This document shows, one piece after another, positions 1-10,160 of a DNA stretch of 64,000 nucleotides (position 1 is the first letter of the stretch; every line of letters starts with the position of its first letter). Origin of the DNA: Rhizoclosmatium globosum (lineage: Eukaryota; Chytridiomycota; Chytridiomycetes; Chytridiales; Chytriomycetaceae). The DNA is taken from positions 248,001 to 312,000 of the forward strand of contig MCGO01000031.1 in assembly GCA_002104985.1 (NCBI GenBank), given 5' to 3'. The notes beneath the pieces were generated by a model. That model saw nothing but the letters and a program-made list of their open reading frames with translations. It was not told the origin of the DNA and did no database searches. The position numbers and the translations under genes were made by a program.

Positions 1-597
1 TACAGCAACCGTCTCGAATGCACCAACATCTTCACCCAATGCCATTGTTACAGACTCTATCCCTTCTTCACTCACAAATGGAGTCATTTCATCAGAACCC
101 GAGCCTCTCCCTATTTCAAATGGAATCGTACATTCGTTATCACCTACAGCAACTGAAACTCAAGCAGCAATCCCTTCCCCTCCACCACGAACAGTCTCGC
201 TTCATTCAAAGTCTCCCACATCCTCACCAACCCACTTGCACCAATGTCTTCAAAATGAGGCAGAACCTGAATTCCTCCCTCAACGGATAGCATCGCTGAA
301 ATCCGGATCCCCTGTTTCATCCCGATCGAAGTTAAATCAGACTTTCCATGTCACTTCTTCAGCGTCAATATCTTCCCTGACGCTTCCTTTGCCTCTTCTA
401 CTGACTTCAACTTCGACGCCTCAAGAAATCGTGGTTGATAAAGAGGGTATTTGGATACTGTTTGGGATATGCATCGGATCAAGAAGTTGGTGGAAGAGTC
501 TCGGATGAATGAAGCGAAAGCGTTGAGGTATGAGCGACTGCTGAAGAAAGAATTAGAGAAAGATGGGGATATTGAGAGGAGTGGCACTATAGAATGA
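1..597 (+). CDS. 3' end of an unrecognised Ser/Thr/Pro-rich gene (partial)
   Basis: The gene runs in from the left edge. One frame is open from base 2 to the stop at 508 and encodes a low-complexity Ser/Thr/Pro-rich stretch, typical of a disordered linker. A different frame, read from about 441 to the TGA at 595-597, gives a charged segment of coiled-coil character (MNEAKALRYERLLKKELEK). The two are probably joined by an intron that I cannot place with certainty; the acceptor may be the ataaag near 440. No domain is recognisable and the N-terminus is missing. Function unknown. Confidence 0.4.
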
Positions 598-654
598 ATG
601 TATATAAAGCAATAATGACTACTTTCATATTCCTTGTAATTGTCAGTTTTCCTC

Positions 655-2510
655 ATGTTATCGTCCGAACCTCGTTCCTCATCAAAACCCGCAGCACCCT
701 TCAAACGATCTGAATCCACTGGAATTATTAAACCTCTCACAAATGCGCTGGATGCAGAATCCACAGCAAAGAAGAGTGGCTTCCAAAACCGTCTCCGCGT
801 ATACTGCACTCTCGCCCTCTGCGTCATCTGCCTCCACTGGGTAATTCGATTCACCGTCATCTCCGACTACGAAGATTCCCTCGGCGCCGCTCATCACCAC
901 CCCTTCGCCTTCGAATTTGACAGCCTCCAACCAAACACCACCATCTTCAAATCAAAAGCGATCATCACCCTCTACGCCGCCAACGAATCACGTGTATCCG
1001 GATCATTCGATACACAATTCGCAGACACATTAATGCTCGCGTATTCAGTCCTCCACAACCCCGAAACCTCCCTCGACCCAAAACACGCGAACGACATTGA
1101 ATTCGTGGTCGCGTATACAGGAGATTACCACTCCCGAAACGGAACGCGTTGGCAGCAGTCGGCGTGACGAGACTACTCCATTTACCCACCTCGAAACCAC
1201 CTTGGGCATGGACATCAGCGAAACGAAAACCGTGTCCGGAAAACTCGTGTTTATCAAAGTTGTACCTGTTTGGCTTGGAGGGAACGTATACACACGTGTT
1301 GTTCCTGGATCCGTCTGTGATTCCGTTGAAACCGATTTCGACGGTGTTTCAGTATGTGCAGAACTGGTTTGGTGATTATTTGGCGGCTGTGCAGGCGCTG
1401 GGGATGGTTGAAGGGACGTTTGATAGCTCTGTGTTGTTGTTCACACCATCGAATGCGCGGTTTCATCGGCTCATGTCTCGATTGCATATCACAAACAAGT
1501 TTAGCCCTTATTTTGGAGACCAGGGGCTTCTGAATTGGTACTTTAGTGGGTCTAGTGGGCCCTCGGGGAAGACTTGGATTAAATTCCCGTTGGAGTTTAA
1601 TATTCAGGAGCCACAGCTTCGGGATTCTAAAACTCTTGAAAAGACTGTTTTATTGCAGCATAAATTCTGGACTGTGAAATCAGACGAGGGTCCAGTGGCG
1701 ACTGAGTACTTGGCTTGGAAAGAACGTATGACAGACTTACAGAAATTTCTTGAACCAAGGCTGAATCCCAATCATTATCTAATCGCACAAAACAAGACGT
1801 TTGTCACCACGATACCTACGCGCTGGAATGACTTGCATACACTCATGGAAACTGGGATGCTAGGCTCCAGAGTTGTAATTGAGACCTTGTTTGTTGGACG
1901 AAATCCAAATGACGGCGGACAAGCAGATCGATCGTATCATAACCGCCAAAGATACGCTGCTCGATATCCTGGTGCTATATACCACTTTTTCCAAAACATG
2001 TCAGAGACACAGTCAGCAGTATGGCAGAAGGCGTATGACGCTCATAACCTCCTCCAAAAATTTGATTGGATCTGGTTATTAGATGCAGGCGATGCGTACA
2101 TTATGAATGCTGAAATTGATGTTCGTGTGTTACTTGCTCAGTTCCTTCTTGAAGCGCGGTATCGACAGAATGTGGATATCGTGATTGCGCATGATATGAA
2201 CAAAATCAATGCTGGATCATTTTTCATTCGATCAACGGACTGGGTTTTGAAGGAGTTTATTCCAGCGTGGAAGAAGTATCAGAATGAGAAGGATGAGCAA
2301 CAGGCAATTTGGGATATGATGGCTGCTAACGAAAAGGGCATTAAGGAGCGATTGTTTCTCGTGCCTCAGCATCGTCAGAACTTGTTCAATTCGTACTACT
2401 TTGGACCCCCGCCTTTGTACAAGCAAGGAGACTTTGTACTACATGGGCCTAGTTTGGGTGGAGACAGGTTGAATGAATATTTGGCAAAAAATAACTGGAC
2501 GGAGGTGTAA
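655..2510 (+). CDS. type II membrane glycosyltransferase with GT8-like and GT34-like halves
   Basis: The first ATG is at 655. Residues 1-47 are cytosolic and Lys/Ser-rich, and residues about 48-68 form a signal anchor, as in Golgi type II enzymes. The first half resembles glycogenin/GT8-type transferases (FADTLMLAYSVL, THVLFLDPSVIPLKPI). The second half resembles the GT34 MNN10/GMA12 family (IPTRWNDLH, DWIWLLDAGDAYIMN, GSFFIRSTDW, QHRQNLFNSY). The likely role is adding hexoses to Golgi glycans; donor and acceptor cannot be told from sequence. The frame is broken three times within about 120 nt (near 1146, 1187 and 1256), each repairable by one base beside a short homopolymer. This suggests sequence errors or a recent pseudogene. 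The DxD position of the first half reads DPS, so that half may be inactive. Confidence 0.72.
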
Positions 2511-5034
2511 ATAAAATATTTGTGGAACTATCACAAAAAAGGTTCTGAATTAAAAAGAAAACGAAATTTCCTCGTTTATTGACGTAAATAAGCTGCGATA
2601 GTATGTAGCATCAATATTGACCATTTGTTCCTGGCTGGGTTTACCCAGTCAGGGGTTTCTTCTGCGATGTGTGTGTAGGCGAGTCGAACCTTTTCGGCAG
2701 AACCTCAACCGTGGGAAGCTCCCTGTTTTTTTTGGGTGTCTATTCATTATGTTCCTACTTTTCCGAGGACAAAACCGGGATCAAAAACCACCAAATAAAA
2801 CAGCTTTTCCTATTATTACGCGTGTAGACCTAGTTTAATAAAGCACATTAATAGTGAGATAGTGGCGGTTGCGGCTTGGCCGCAGAGGCGGGGCAGGCTG
2901 AAACGAAAACCTTAAAAACCTATCTCCTCCGTCAATCCTGTATTTATTCTCCTCCAACTTTCCTAAATGATGAAAAAACAAATTATAAAGGCAACCTAGT
3001 GCCGTTTTTCTCGATAACGGCTCAGGTTCCCACGCTGCACGTTTTGGGTTCGATGTGTGCCCCGGCGCAGCTCCTTCAATCTTTGTTCGATCTCTTCAAT
3101 ATTTCAACCAGATAGTAATATGAGTTTTATTAATTGTTTCCGAAAGTTTCAGGTATTTCGCTTCAGCCGTTCCCGAGTCGCAGGCAAGTAGTGATCAACA
3201 CAAAACTCAAACCACAACCCTGGTCTAAATTCAAGACCATAGAACGTCATACTTTCTCTTAATAATAAAACAATATTAATTTGTCGGTTTATTAAGTCCT
3301 CGTCGCGATCGGGATCAACTCGAAAAATACTTGCGTTTTTCAGACTGAAGTTGGGTTCTCGTCCACAACCTTCCAGCACATTCTACACTCTGCTCAAATA
3401 TTCCCACCATTAAAAAGTATTAATAAACGCATATTTTCTATTGTTTAGCAAAAAACAAGACCCTGCCTCTTTCGAGAGAAACTACCGCAACATCTCCAAA
3501 GCAATTGTATAACGTGCTCCCTTTCTTGACATTCAATAAAATTAAACAAGTTTATTTCTTTCCGAAGGAACCCAGCCAGGATCACGCCCCAGCTTTAGCT
3601 GGGTATTCAACAGCTGCAACTCTTCTGACAGTTTGAAAAGACGGATTTTCGAAAACTGGGTCCGACACATACCCAATTACAACACCATCGCCATCTTTAC
3701 GGAAGATGGCTTCAAGGCTAGGAACCTGCATGCAAGATCCAACCAACATCGATTCAAGGCTCAACGGCGGCTCGCACATCTCATCACTATAAGTTTGAGC
3801 CACCGCATAGTACGAGGCAGGACCGTGAAGACTTTGAACAGATAAAAACAGCTAAGAATGACGCGTTGGTTTCGTTGAAGTCTTTCGATTTGGACTCACA
3901 GATTGGATTGGTATGTACGTTGAACCCTATCCCGCACAACATCCATGCTAGACAAGACCACCCGACGTAGTCATTTGATGAGGGATCTGGGTTCTTGAGC
4001 CAAACTCAAATTCCATTTCCCCGTTGAGCAGGACCAATCGGAAAAGAGCCCGAGAGGGTAAGTGCCTGCCATCATATAAGGATCCATTTTTAAACGAATG
4101 TTTTTGTTTGATGCTTGGTGTAGGTAAGGGTAATTGTCAAAGGTAAGGCGGAGTTTGAATGTCAAACAGATTAATTAAACCAAACTTGAGAAAGAACTAG
4201 TACGTTCACTTTCCATGATTCTCAATTGTGACAGATACAACAAGTTTGAGTAACCTTGGAATCAATTGTATGTTGATGCACATGGACTCACTTTTCAAGA
4301 TTCCCCGCATTGAACACCATAACAAAACACCGCTTTTCGAATGGTGTGGCACCACCCATGAGTTTGCTTTGTAAGGGAAGCATAACTCTCGCTTTTTTTC
4401 TCTGGCCTGATCTTTGTATTAAGGGTCCAAGCCCCTTTGCACATGGGGGTATCGAAGGAGATGATTAGAATATTGATAGGCCGGACAGTCCACCGTTGTG
4501 TGTAGAACGTGGTGATGAAACATACGCAAGTGAGATTTCGAGTGTCTTAATAAACTGGTATTTTTGAATTGTCAGTTGGGTTTGGTATTTGGTGCTTGTT
4601 TTGGTCAGGGTTGTCCAAGCCTTCAACTAGCAGAAGCATTCCTTCAAACTGATAGCATCGACAGTATTTGTAAGGCAAGGAAGAGCAAGAGGGGACAGTG
4701 GAGCCACAGCTCGGCCTCGCCCGGGTTGTGTGGCACTATTTCTCTATTATCTGACAAATGCACTGATGACAAACCCAACCTGAAACATCCTTTGGGGGTG
4801 ATGGAAGAGGAAACGAGCGAGAGCATAAAAAAATTCCTTTAGATTTCCTGTGGCCCTCCTTCGCTCGACCTTTTTGGATCACTTTGCGTCGACGTTTATT
4901 ATTTTCGCCTTGCACGATTCTTTCATTCAAGAGGCACCACCACCACTGTTGCACGACCATCTCCCTCCCGAGCCACTCAACAATACCTTCAATCACACCT
5001 GCTATCAATCACACTACATTCACAATCGCATCGA
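2511..5034. other. 2.5-kb stretch with no supportable gene
   Basis: This AT-rich stretch has only short, non-conserved open frames on both strands and no recognisable protein motif. It contains a 12-bp perfect inverted repeat (2630-2641 against 3569-3580) about 940 bp apart. It also has a perfect 7-bp-arm hairpin (cccagct-tt-agctggg) at 3588-3603 and a 10-bp imperfect hairpin at 2631-2652. It may hold a decayed mobile element plus the promoter of the bHLH gene, but neither can be shown. Confidence 0.5.
2630..3603. repeat. candidate terminal inverted repeats and hairpins
   Basis: The motif cctggctgggtt at 2630-2641 recurs as its exact reverse complement aacccagccagg at 3569-3580. One mismatch further out extends the match to about 15 bp. 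Each end also carries its own local hairpin (2631-2652 and 3588-3603). The arrangement resembles a non-autonomous element of about 0.95 kb with structured ends. I see no target-site duplication and no transposase frame, so chance similarity is possible. Confidence 0.25.
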
Positions 5035-6198
5035 ATGCAAGACGATCTATTCAACTTCTACGAACTGTTTGGCGATGGGGGCAGCAGCAGCACTGACGAG
5101 CCGCTTCTCTCGACCGACGACCATGTGATGTTTTCGCAGTTTCTTGACAATCTCGGCGGCGGTGGCGTTTCAAATAGTTCGACTGCGGCATTTGATTGGA
5201 CGACGGGAAGTGGTTCATCGAGCGAGGCGCCGTTGTTGGCGCAGCTGTTTCCCGCAACAACATCGACAACGACATCGCCGACTCTGCCGCAGCAACACCA
5301 GCAACACCAACACCAACAAAGAAAAAGAAGTGTCGACACATCGGCATCGCTGTCGATTCCAGCGGCCTTTCTGAGTGATCCACCACCACCAGCCACTTCG
5401 CTGCTCTCGTCCTCGTTGCCAAAGCGACTCAAGTCTGACTTGAACTTCCCACATTCGCATTCACACTCGCAAAGCCAGGCTGCTGCTTTTGCGGATATGC
5501 TGCCCTTCTTTCACTCGCAGTCGCAGCAGATGCCCCAAGTTCACATTATGCCTCCCTCATTCAACCCGCTTTACTCCACCTCTTCTATCCTTCCTCCTTC
5601 ATCCCTTATGCAGCATCACTACGCAGCCACCTACAACAACCAACACCACCAGCAGCACCACCACCACCATCAACAGTTTATGCCATCAAATCACCATGAA
5701 GGCCTTCCAACTCCCTCTCCACCAATGCACTCAGATCCCCTCTTCAAGATTGAACCTGTCTCTCACGTCCCTGCTCTTGCTGCCTTACCGTCCTCTGCCC
5801 TTCGACCTACATCTTCTTCAGATGCTCCTGCACCAAAGAGACGAGGTGGAAGGAAGCCAAAAGACTCTGATTCCATCGATACCAGCTCTACTGCTTCCTC
5901 TACCACCACAACCTCTGCCAATGCATCCTCCACAACAACGAAAAAACAGTCCCTTCTGTCCACACAAGAAAAGAAACAAAATCATATTCTGGCCGAACAA
6001 CGTCGAAGGCAACTCATTCGTGATGCTCTCAAGGAATTGACTCTATTGGTGCCTGGTTTAAGGCCTCCCATTGAAGGGTCCGAGACTTCTACCGATGGTT
6101 CTTCTCGTGTTGAGATTCTTGAAGGATCCCGTGCCTTTATTGAAAGGTTAAAGCAAGAAAACGAAGTCATGCGTGGACTCATTGCTGCAACCGACTAA
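5035..6198 (+). CDS. basic helix-loop-helix transcription factor with an AT-hook-like patch
   Basis: An intact 387-residue frame. The C-terminus (about 310-375) is a bHLH domain: the basic region NHILAEQRRRQLIRDALKE has the His-Glu-Arg pattern that reads E-box half sites, followed by a loop and a second helix (SRVEILEGSRAFIERLKQEN) that runs into a short coiled coil. At about 267-276 there is an AT-hook-like basic patch (KRRGGRKPK). The rest is low complexity: poly-Gln/His runs and Ser/Thr/Pro stretches typical of activation domains. It should act in the nucleus as a dimer on E-box promoters. Its target genes are unknown. A CACGTG site lies upstream of the chitinase at 39.7 kb, but linking the two would be speculation. 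Confidence 0.82.
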   Translation: MQDDLFNFYELFGDGGSSSTDEPLLSTDDHVMFSQFLDNLGGGGVSNSSTAAFDWTTGSGSSSEAPLLAQLFPATTSTTTSPTLPQQHQQHQHQQRKRSVDTSASLSIPAAFLSDPPPPATSLLSSSLPKRLKSDLNFPHSHSHSQSQAAAFADMLPFFHSQSQQMPQVHIMPPSFNPLYSTSSILPPSSLMQHHYAATYNNQHHQQHHHHHQQFMPSNHHEGLPTPSPPMHSDPLFKIEPVSHVPALAALPSSALRPTSSSDAPAPKRRGGRKPKDSDSIDTSSTASSTTTTSANASSTTTKKQSLLSTQEKKQNHILAEQRRRQLIRDALKELTLLVPGLRPPIEGSETSTDGSSRVEILEGSRAFIERLKQENEVMRGLIAATD

Positions 6199-6471
6199 TT
6201 ATAGAGCTTTTAAACTGACTGACTGATCTGTCCTTTTTAATATGCAAGACAGTCTCTCTTTTACACCCACACACACTCTCTTCCTTATCCAAACCTTTGT
6301 GTTTTTAATTCGTACGCCTGTTTTTTATGATTCCAAAAGAGTACCTATAGTTTGCATGGGCTAAAATATATAGTATGTATAGTATTCATTCTACAATTAT
6401 GAAAAGTGAATGGGGTGAATGAGAGAAGAAGAATTGACGAGAAGAATTGTTATAACTTTGACTCATACAGC

Positions 6472-7659
6472 ATGAGGGGATTCACAGATCCACCACCTGC
6501 AGTGCACAACTTGTACATGAAAGCAGAAGAACTTGCGCAGGAAGGACGATATCGAGAGAGTCTTGATCAGTACATCAAATGCTACCCGTTGGTTCCTCGC
6601 ACTGCGTACACCTATTGGTATTGTCTCTCGGCGATCAGTTCCATCATCCGACACAACCAGTGCGACATCTTTGCCGAAGACGACGCCTTCCTCAAGAAAC
6701 TCCAAAACGACTCAAACGCCCCCACACACCATCGCGCTCAAGCAGCCTTCACCCGAGCCAGACTTGCCTACAACCAAGGCAACAGAGAAGCCTCCGCCCA
6801 GCTCTACCGCAAAGTCGTCAGTCTCTCCGAAACGATAACCCCTACCGAATATTCAACCCTCATCGTCACAGGCGTCAACATCAAAACCTTCCAACCCGAA
6901 ATCATGACTGTGAAAGAATGGATCGATTCCCCTCAAACATTCCTCACTCTCGCGAAAGAGAACCTAGCCTTCTTCAACTCGCCCAAAGAATTCAAATCGG
7001 GCCTCACAGAGATCAAAGACATTGTCGTTGATAAAATGCTCGAACAGCAGAGACTTCGCACACCGGAAGCTGCATTTGGACACGGGAACTTCTTTTCATC
7101 AAATTCGTCAAAGACTGCTACGCTTTTGATGTGTGGTCCGTTTATGAGTAAGGAGCGGTATGATGCGGAATATCCTATTGTGAAATCTGTGGTCCTCGAT
7201 CGTACGCCTGGATTCAAGTGTGACGTCTGCGGAATACTTGCGGTGGATGAGTCTGGAGAAAAGGAAGTCTTGAACTCGTTGAAGAAGTGTAACAGTTGTT
7301 ACAGCAAATTCTATTGTTCAGTAGAGTGTCAGCGGAAAGCGTGGAAGGCAGGGCATAAGAAAATGTGCCGTGCACCGACTGATTTGGTCAAATTCGATTT
7401 GGTTCGTATTCATGGGCTCAAGAATGAAATGTACTCGCAAATGATGAACGGATCTGTGTTTGAAGTTCGTGGGCCGTTGCTCCCGCGTCCGACAGATGGA
7501 AGTCCTGTGAAATGGAGAATATCAATCATGGGTGGAAATAAGCAGCTTGTCATCAAAGAAATGAATATCACGCGTGTAATGTTCCGTGAAGAGCGGTTCA
7601 AGTGGGAGGAGTTGGAGGGAGAGTGTATGGAGAGCAACCCAGATAGAGTCTTTGAGTGA
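6472..7659 (+). CDS. MYND zinc-finger protein with TPR-like N-terminus
   Basis: The frame is open from 6406, but its first ATG is at 6472, giving 395 residues. Residues about 10-110 are helical and TPR-like (KAEELAQEGRYRESLDQYIK). Residues about 250-299 form a MYND finger: CDVCG, then CNSCYSKFYCSVECQ and WKAGHKKMC supply the Cys/His ligands. MYND domains bind proline-rich peptides in partner proteins. No SET domain is visible, so it is more likely an adaptor than a methyltransferase. The tail (about 300-395) is unrecognised. No frame break is seen. Confidence 0.7.
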   Translation: MRGFTDPPPAVHNLYMKAEELAQEGRYRESLDQYIKCYPLVPRTAYTYWYCLSAISSIIRHNQCDIFAEDDAFLKKLQNDSNAPTHHRAQAAFTRARLAYNQGNREASAQLYRKVVSLSETITPTEYSTLIVTGVNIKTFQPEIMTVKEWIDSPQTFLTLAKENLAFFNSPKEFKSGLTEIKDIVVDKMLEQQRLRTPEAAFGHGNFFSSNSSKTATLLMCGPFMSKERYDAEYPIVKSVVLDRTPGFKCDVCGILAVDESGEKEVLNSLKKCNSCYSKFYCSVECQRKAWKAGHKKMCRAPTDLVKFDLVRIHGLKNEMYSQMMNGSVFEVRGPLLPRPTDGSPVKWRISIMGGNKQLVIKEMNITRVMFREERFKWEELEGECMESNPDRVFE

Positions 7660-7834
7660 TTCATGGGATGCGACGAATAGATTTATTGCGTGATTTTCGA
7701 TTTTATGTGTGAAAGAGAGAGGAGGAGCGGAACGATAAAACAGACGGTTATAATTTAAGAGCAGGAATACTTCCCCTGCCACAAGACAGCAAAGAGACAT
7801 TGAAAATTATTATACACTCAAAAAGACTGTCCTC

Positions 7835-8576
7835 ATGTCAAATCCCAACTCGAAATCGAAAACCTTGGTCAATGCCAAGTGACGTATCCCACCAGATTCG
7901 CAAAATCGTAACTGTGGTGTTTTCCGCTGTTGGGATCATCCTTGGAATCCCAGAATGCGAACCCTATTTCTGGGCTGTGTTCGTATTGACTTTGAGTGTA
8001 TACACCAGCGCCGGATACCTCCACTTTCATGATCTTTATCAACTATTTGCAACTCCCGCCGTCTACTTCTTGGTGTACATGGATCATAGTGTGGGTCAAT
8101 TTTCGAATGTGCGGGATGCTATCCTTTCACCTTTTCCCATCCTCCTCAACACCTGTATTCTTACCAGCGCTGTGGTCATAAACCATACACCACATTGGAG
8201 ATCTTCACCAACCGTTCTTGTAGCTGCAACCATTATCACAGAAGAGCGTAACTTTTTGTTTTCACCAGGCCTTGCATATGCCATGAAATACGTTATTTCT
8301 TATACTGCCTCATATCTTCAGGACTTACCTTACCCCATACAAATCTTCGTCCAGTTTATTTGCACTGCGATCGTAGTCTGGTCCATTTGTGCCATCTTGG
8401 ATTTTGGATCAAAAAAGCTTGGCAAATTGTTCTTCAAAACTAATTTACAGCCAGCTAAAGAGAATGATATGGAGTTGTCTATGTTGTGGAAAAAAATATG
8501 TGCATGGCATGATCAAGTTGCACGTGATGTAGTTAAAACAGAATCGGCTGAGGTCGGAGATAAGAAAGAGGAATAA
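7835..8576 (+). CDS. multi-pass membrane protein, tandem-family member A
   Basis: This is the only plus-strand member of the family that fills 11.8-18.2 kb. It shares the family landmarks: PSDVSHQIRKIV, GIILGIPECEPY, HWRSSPTVLVAATIITE, YLQDLPYPIQ and a soluble tail (LWKKICAWHDQVA). Five or six hydrophobic segments are expected. The family-like N-terminus (MSNPNSKSKTLV) starts at the ATG at 7835 but is one base out of frame with the rest. The body can also start at ATG 7872. The function of the family is unknown. Copy A is separated from the array by the LRR and RanGAP genes. Confidence 0.65.
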
Positions 8577-8600
8577 TGTCTCAGTATCAATAAATATCAT
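8549..8600 (+). repeat. 52-bp direct repeat, copy 1 (3' end of family member A)
   Basis: It covers the last codons (EVGDKKEE), the stop and the 3' flank of family member A. An identical 52-bp copy lies at 8798-8849. The perfect match implies a recent local duplication. Confidence 0.85.
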
Positions 8601-8797
8601 TGTCAAAATCTCTTAGACGTTGGAGATCACTTAGAGGGACGCGGGAGGGCTGAGCGACGGCTTATGACACTCAGGCGACGGGGCGTTGGACCGTTGTCAC
8701 TGAACGTTGTGACCATTGTCCACATTTCCAGACAGATTGCTCTTCTCTGGAAGATATTCTTGAACACAACGTTGGGATCACTAACATATTCTGACAA

Positions 8798-8849
8798 TGA
8801 GGTCGGAGATAAGAAAGAGGAATAATGTCTCAGTATCAATAAATATCAT
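8798..8849 (+). repeat. 52-bp direct repeat, copy 2
   Basis: An exact second copy of 8549-8600, 197 bp downstream. The 197 bp between them are not repeated and hold no recognisable gene. Copy 2 may be the remaining tail of a lost tandem copy, or one side of a replication slip. Confidence 0.85.
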
Positions 8850-9201
8850 CGTTTAGCAGTGGATTAAGTTCTTTAGATCGCTTGCCAACCAGCCGCAAAA
8901 GATAAACATTGATAAACTGCAAATGCCGAAGCAGTGCATGGAATAGGAACCTACTGTTTGGACAATCCTTGAACATTATATACGGTATTGAGAGGGGATG
9001 CTCACGAACGAGGATAGACGTGTTGCAAAATTTGAATTTATTGTGAAAGAAATGGTTCCCGATCATGTCATGTTTCGTAAGAAGTCTTTGATTGATGGAT
9101 ATTTAGATAGTAGAAATATTGATTAATGAATGCGGGGAAGCCCAATTAAACGAGTGAGATCGGAAAATATCAAAAAATAGTGCCCCCTCCATTCGCCTCC
9201 A
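8850..9201. other. intergenic, no gene seen
   Basis: No supportable gene. At about 8877-8900 the plus strand reads gatcgcttgccaaccagccg, resembling the leader in front of family member E (reverse complement of about 14905-14925). It may be another remnant of the membrane-protein family. Confidence 0.4.
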
Positions 9202-10071
9202 ATGACTCTCTCCACTTTGGCCACCGTCTCTAATCTGAGTCAGTCATACTTTCAATCACGGCTGCCAGTTGAATTGGTACAATCAATCCTTGCCTGGCTT
9301 CCTTTGGTCCTCGAGACACAACAATACCGATTGCTTTGTCGCTCAGCAAACACTGCCATTGCCAGCCAGTCCTTTGCACATCTGCATCTTCAGCGACACA
9401 TGACCAAGTCTGAGATCACATCGTCTGTCTTGAGCGCAGAGAAGGACAAGTTTGGGATTCTGCTGTTTGTTGGGAATGGAATTCATGGCTTATACTTTGA
9501 AGCCTACAAGTCCATCAAAAGAGACGTGCGCATCAAAGAGGTTTCATTTATTGGCGGCACTGAGACTCAGTTATGTCTTCATCAAGCGTTACCGTCACTG
9601 GTTGGAGTAACCCACTTCTCTTTGACAAGCACGAATATGGGTGGATTCATTCCTGACACAATCGGATATACCATGAATGCGTTGACTACACTCATTCTTT
9701 CTGGAAATGGGCTGAGAGGAGAGATTCCAGAGTCCCTCTTTGATCTCATAGGACTGACTGAACTTTGTTTGGATCGAAATCATTTACAAGGCAATATTCC
9801 CAAAAGTATCGAGAAGATGGTGAATTTGAAGGTGTTGAGTTTGGAACACAACGAGTTGCGTGGGGAACTGCCAGACGAGATGAAGGAATTAAAACTTATT
9901 GAAATATTGAGTCTCGGAGGTAACCGATTCACTGGCAGTATACCCAATGCAATCGCGTCTCTGCCACACTTGTTTCAATTGAACTTGCATCCCAATGAGT
10001 TTGACTGGATTGGTATCTTTCGGGAGGTTGCGGATGAAGTGCAAGACATTCTCTCCTTGATAGCAGTGTAA
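9202..10071 (+). CDS. leucine-rich repeat protein with F-box-like N-terminus
   Basis: An intact 289-residue frame. Residues about 18-60 (LPVELVQSILAWLPLV and following) look like an F-box, which would dock onto SKP1 in an SCF ubiquitin ligase. Residues about 140-265 hold five LRRs of the plant-type pattern LxxLxLxxNxLxGxIP (GNGLRGEIPESL, RNHLQGNIPKSI, HNELRGELPDEM, GNRFTGSIPNAI). No signal peptide or membrane segment is seen, so a cytosolic substrate receptor is more likely than a surface receptor. The F-box call is tentative. Confidence 0.7.
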   Translation: MTLSTLATVSNLSQSYFQSRLPVELVQSILAWLPLVLETQQYRLLCRSANTAIASQSFAHLHLQRHMTKSEITSSVLSAEKDKFGILLFVGNGIHGLYFEAYKSIKRDVRIKEVSFIGGTETQLCLHQALPSLVGVTHFSLTSTNMGGFIPDTIGYTMNALTTLILSGNGLRGEIPESLFDLIGLTELCLDRNHLQGNIPKSIEKMVNLKVLSLEHNELRGELPDEMKELKLIEILSLGGNRFTGSIPNAIASLPHLFQLNLHPNEFDWIGIFREVADEVQDILSLIAV

Positions 10072-10160
10072 CGATTGTATTTATTTATCTGGATGTACAC
10101 ATGTAAAATAAAGACAGTTTTCTTTTTGCCCATTCTTCCTCCAACAAAACTCTTCCACAA

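Noticed and set aside
351..860. 169-residue minus-strand frame overlapping the end of the first gene and the start of the glycosyltransferase
   Set aside because: It lies antisense to two better-supported coding segments and has no recognisable motif.
2680..2700. gagtcgaacc, resembling the T-arm of a minus-strand tRNA
   Set aside because: The flanking bases cannot pair into a T-stem and no acceptor or anticodon arm can be drawn.
5051..5460. Several Cys/Trp-rich minus-strand frames opposite the bHLH gene
   Set aside because: They are complements of Gln/His/Ser-rich codon runs; the repetitive composition explains the open frames.
8627..8839. 70-residue minus-strand frame between the 52-bp repeats with words like SDPNVVF that recall the array motif TEDPNVFF
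   Set aside because: Only about five residues align and the strand and surroundings do not fit the family.
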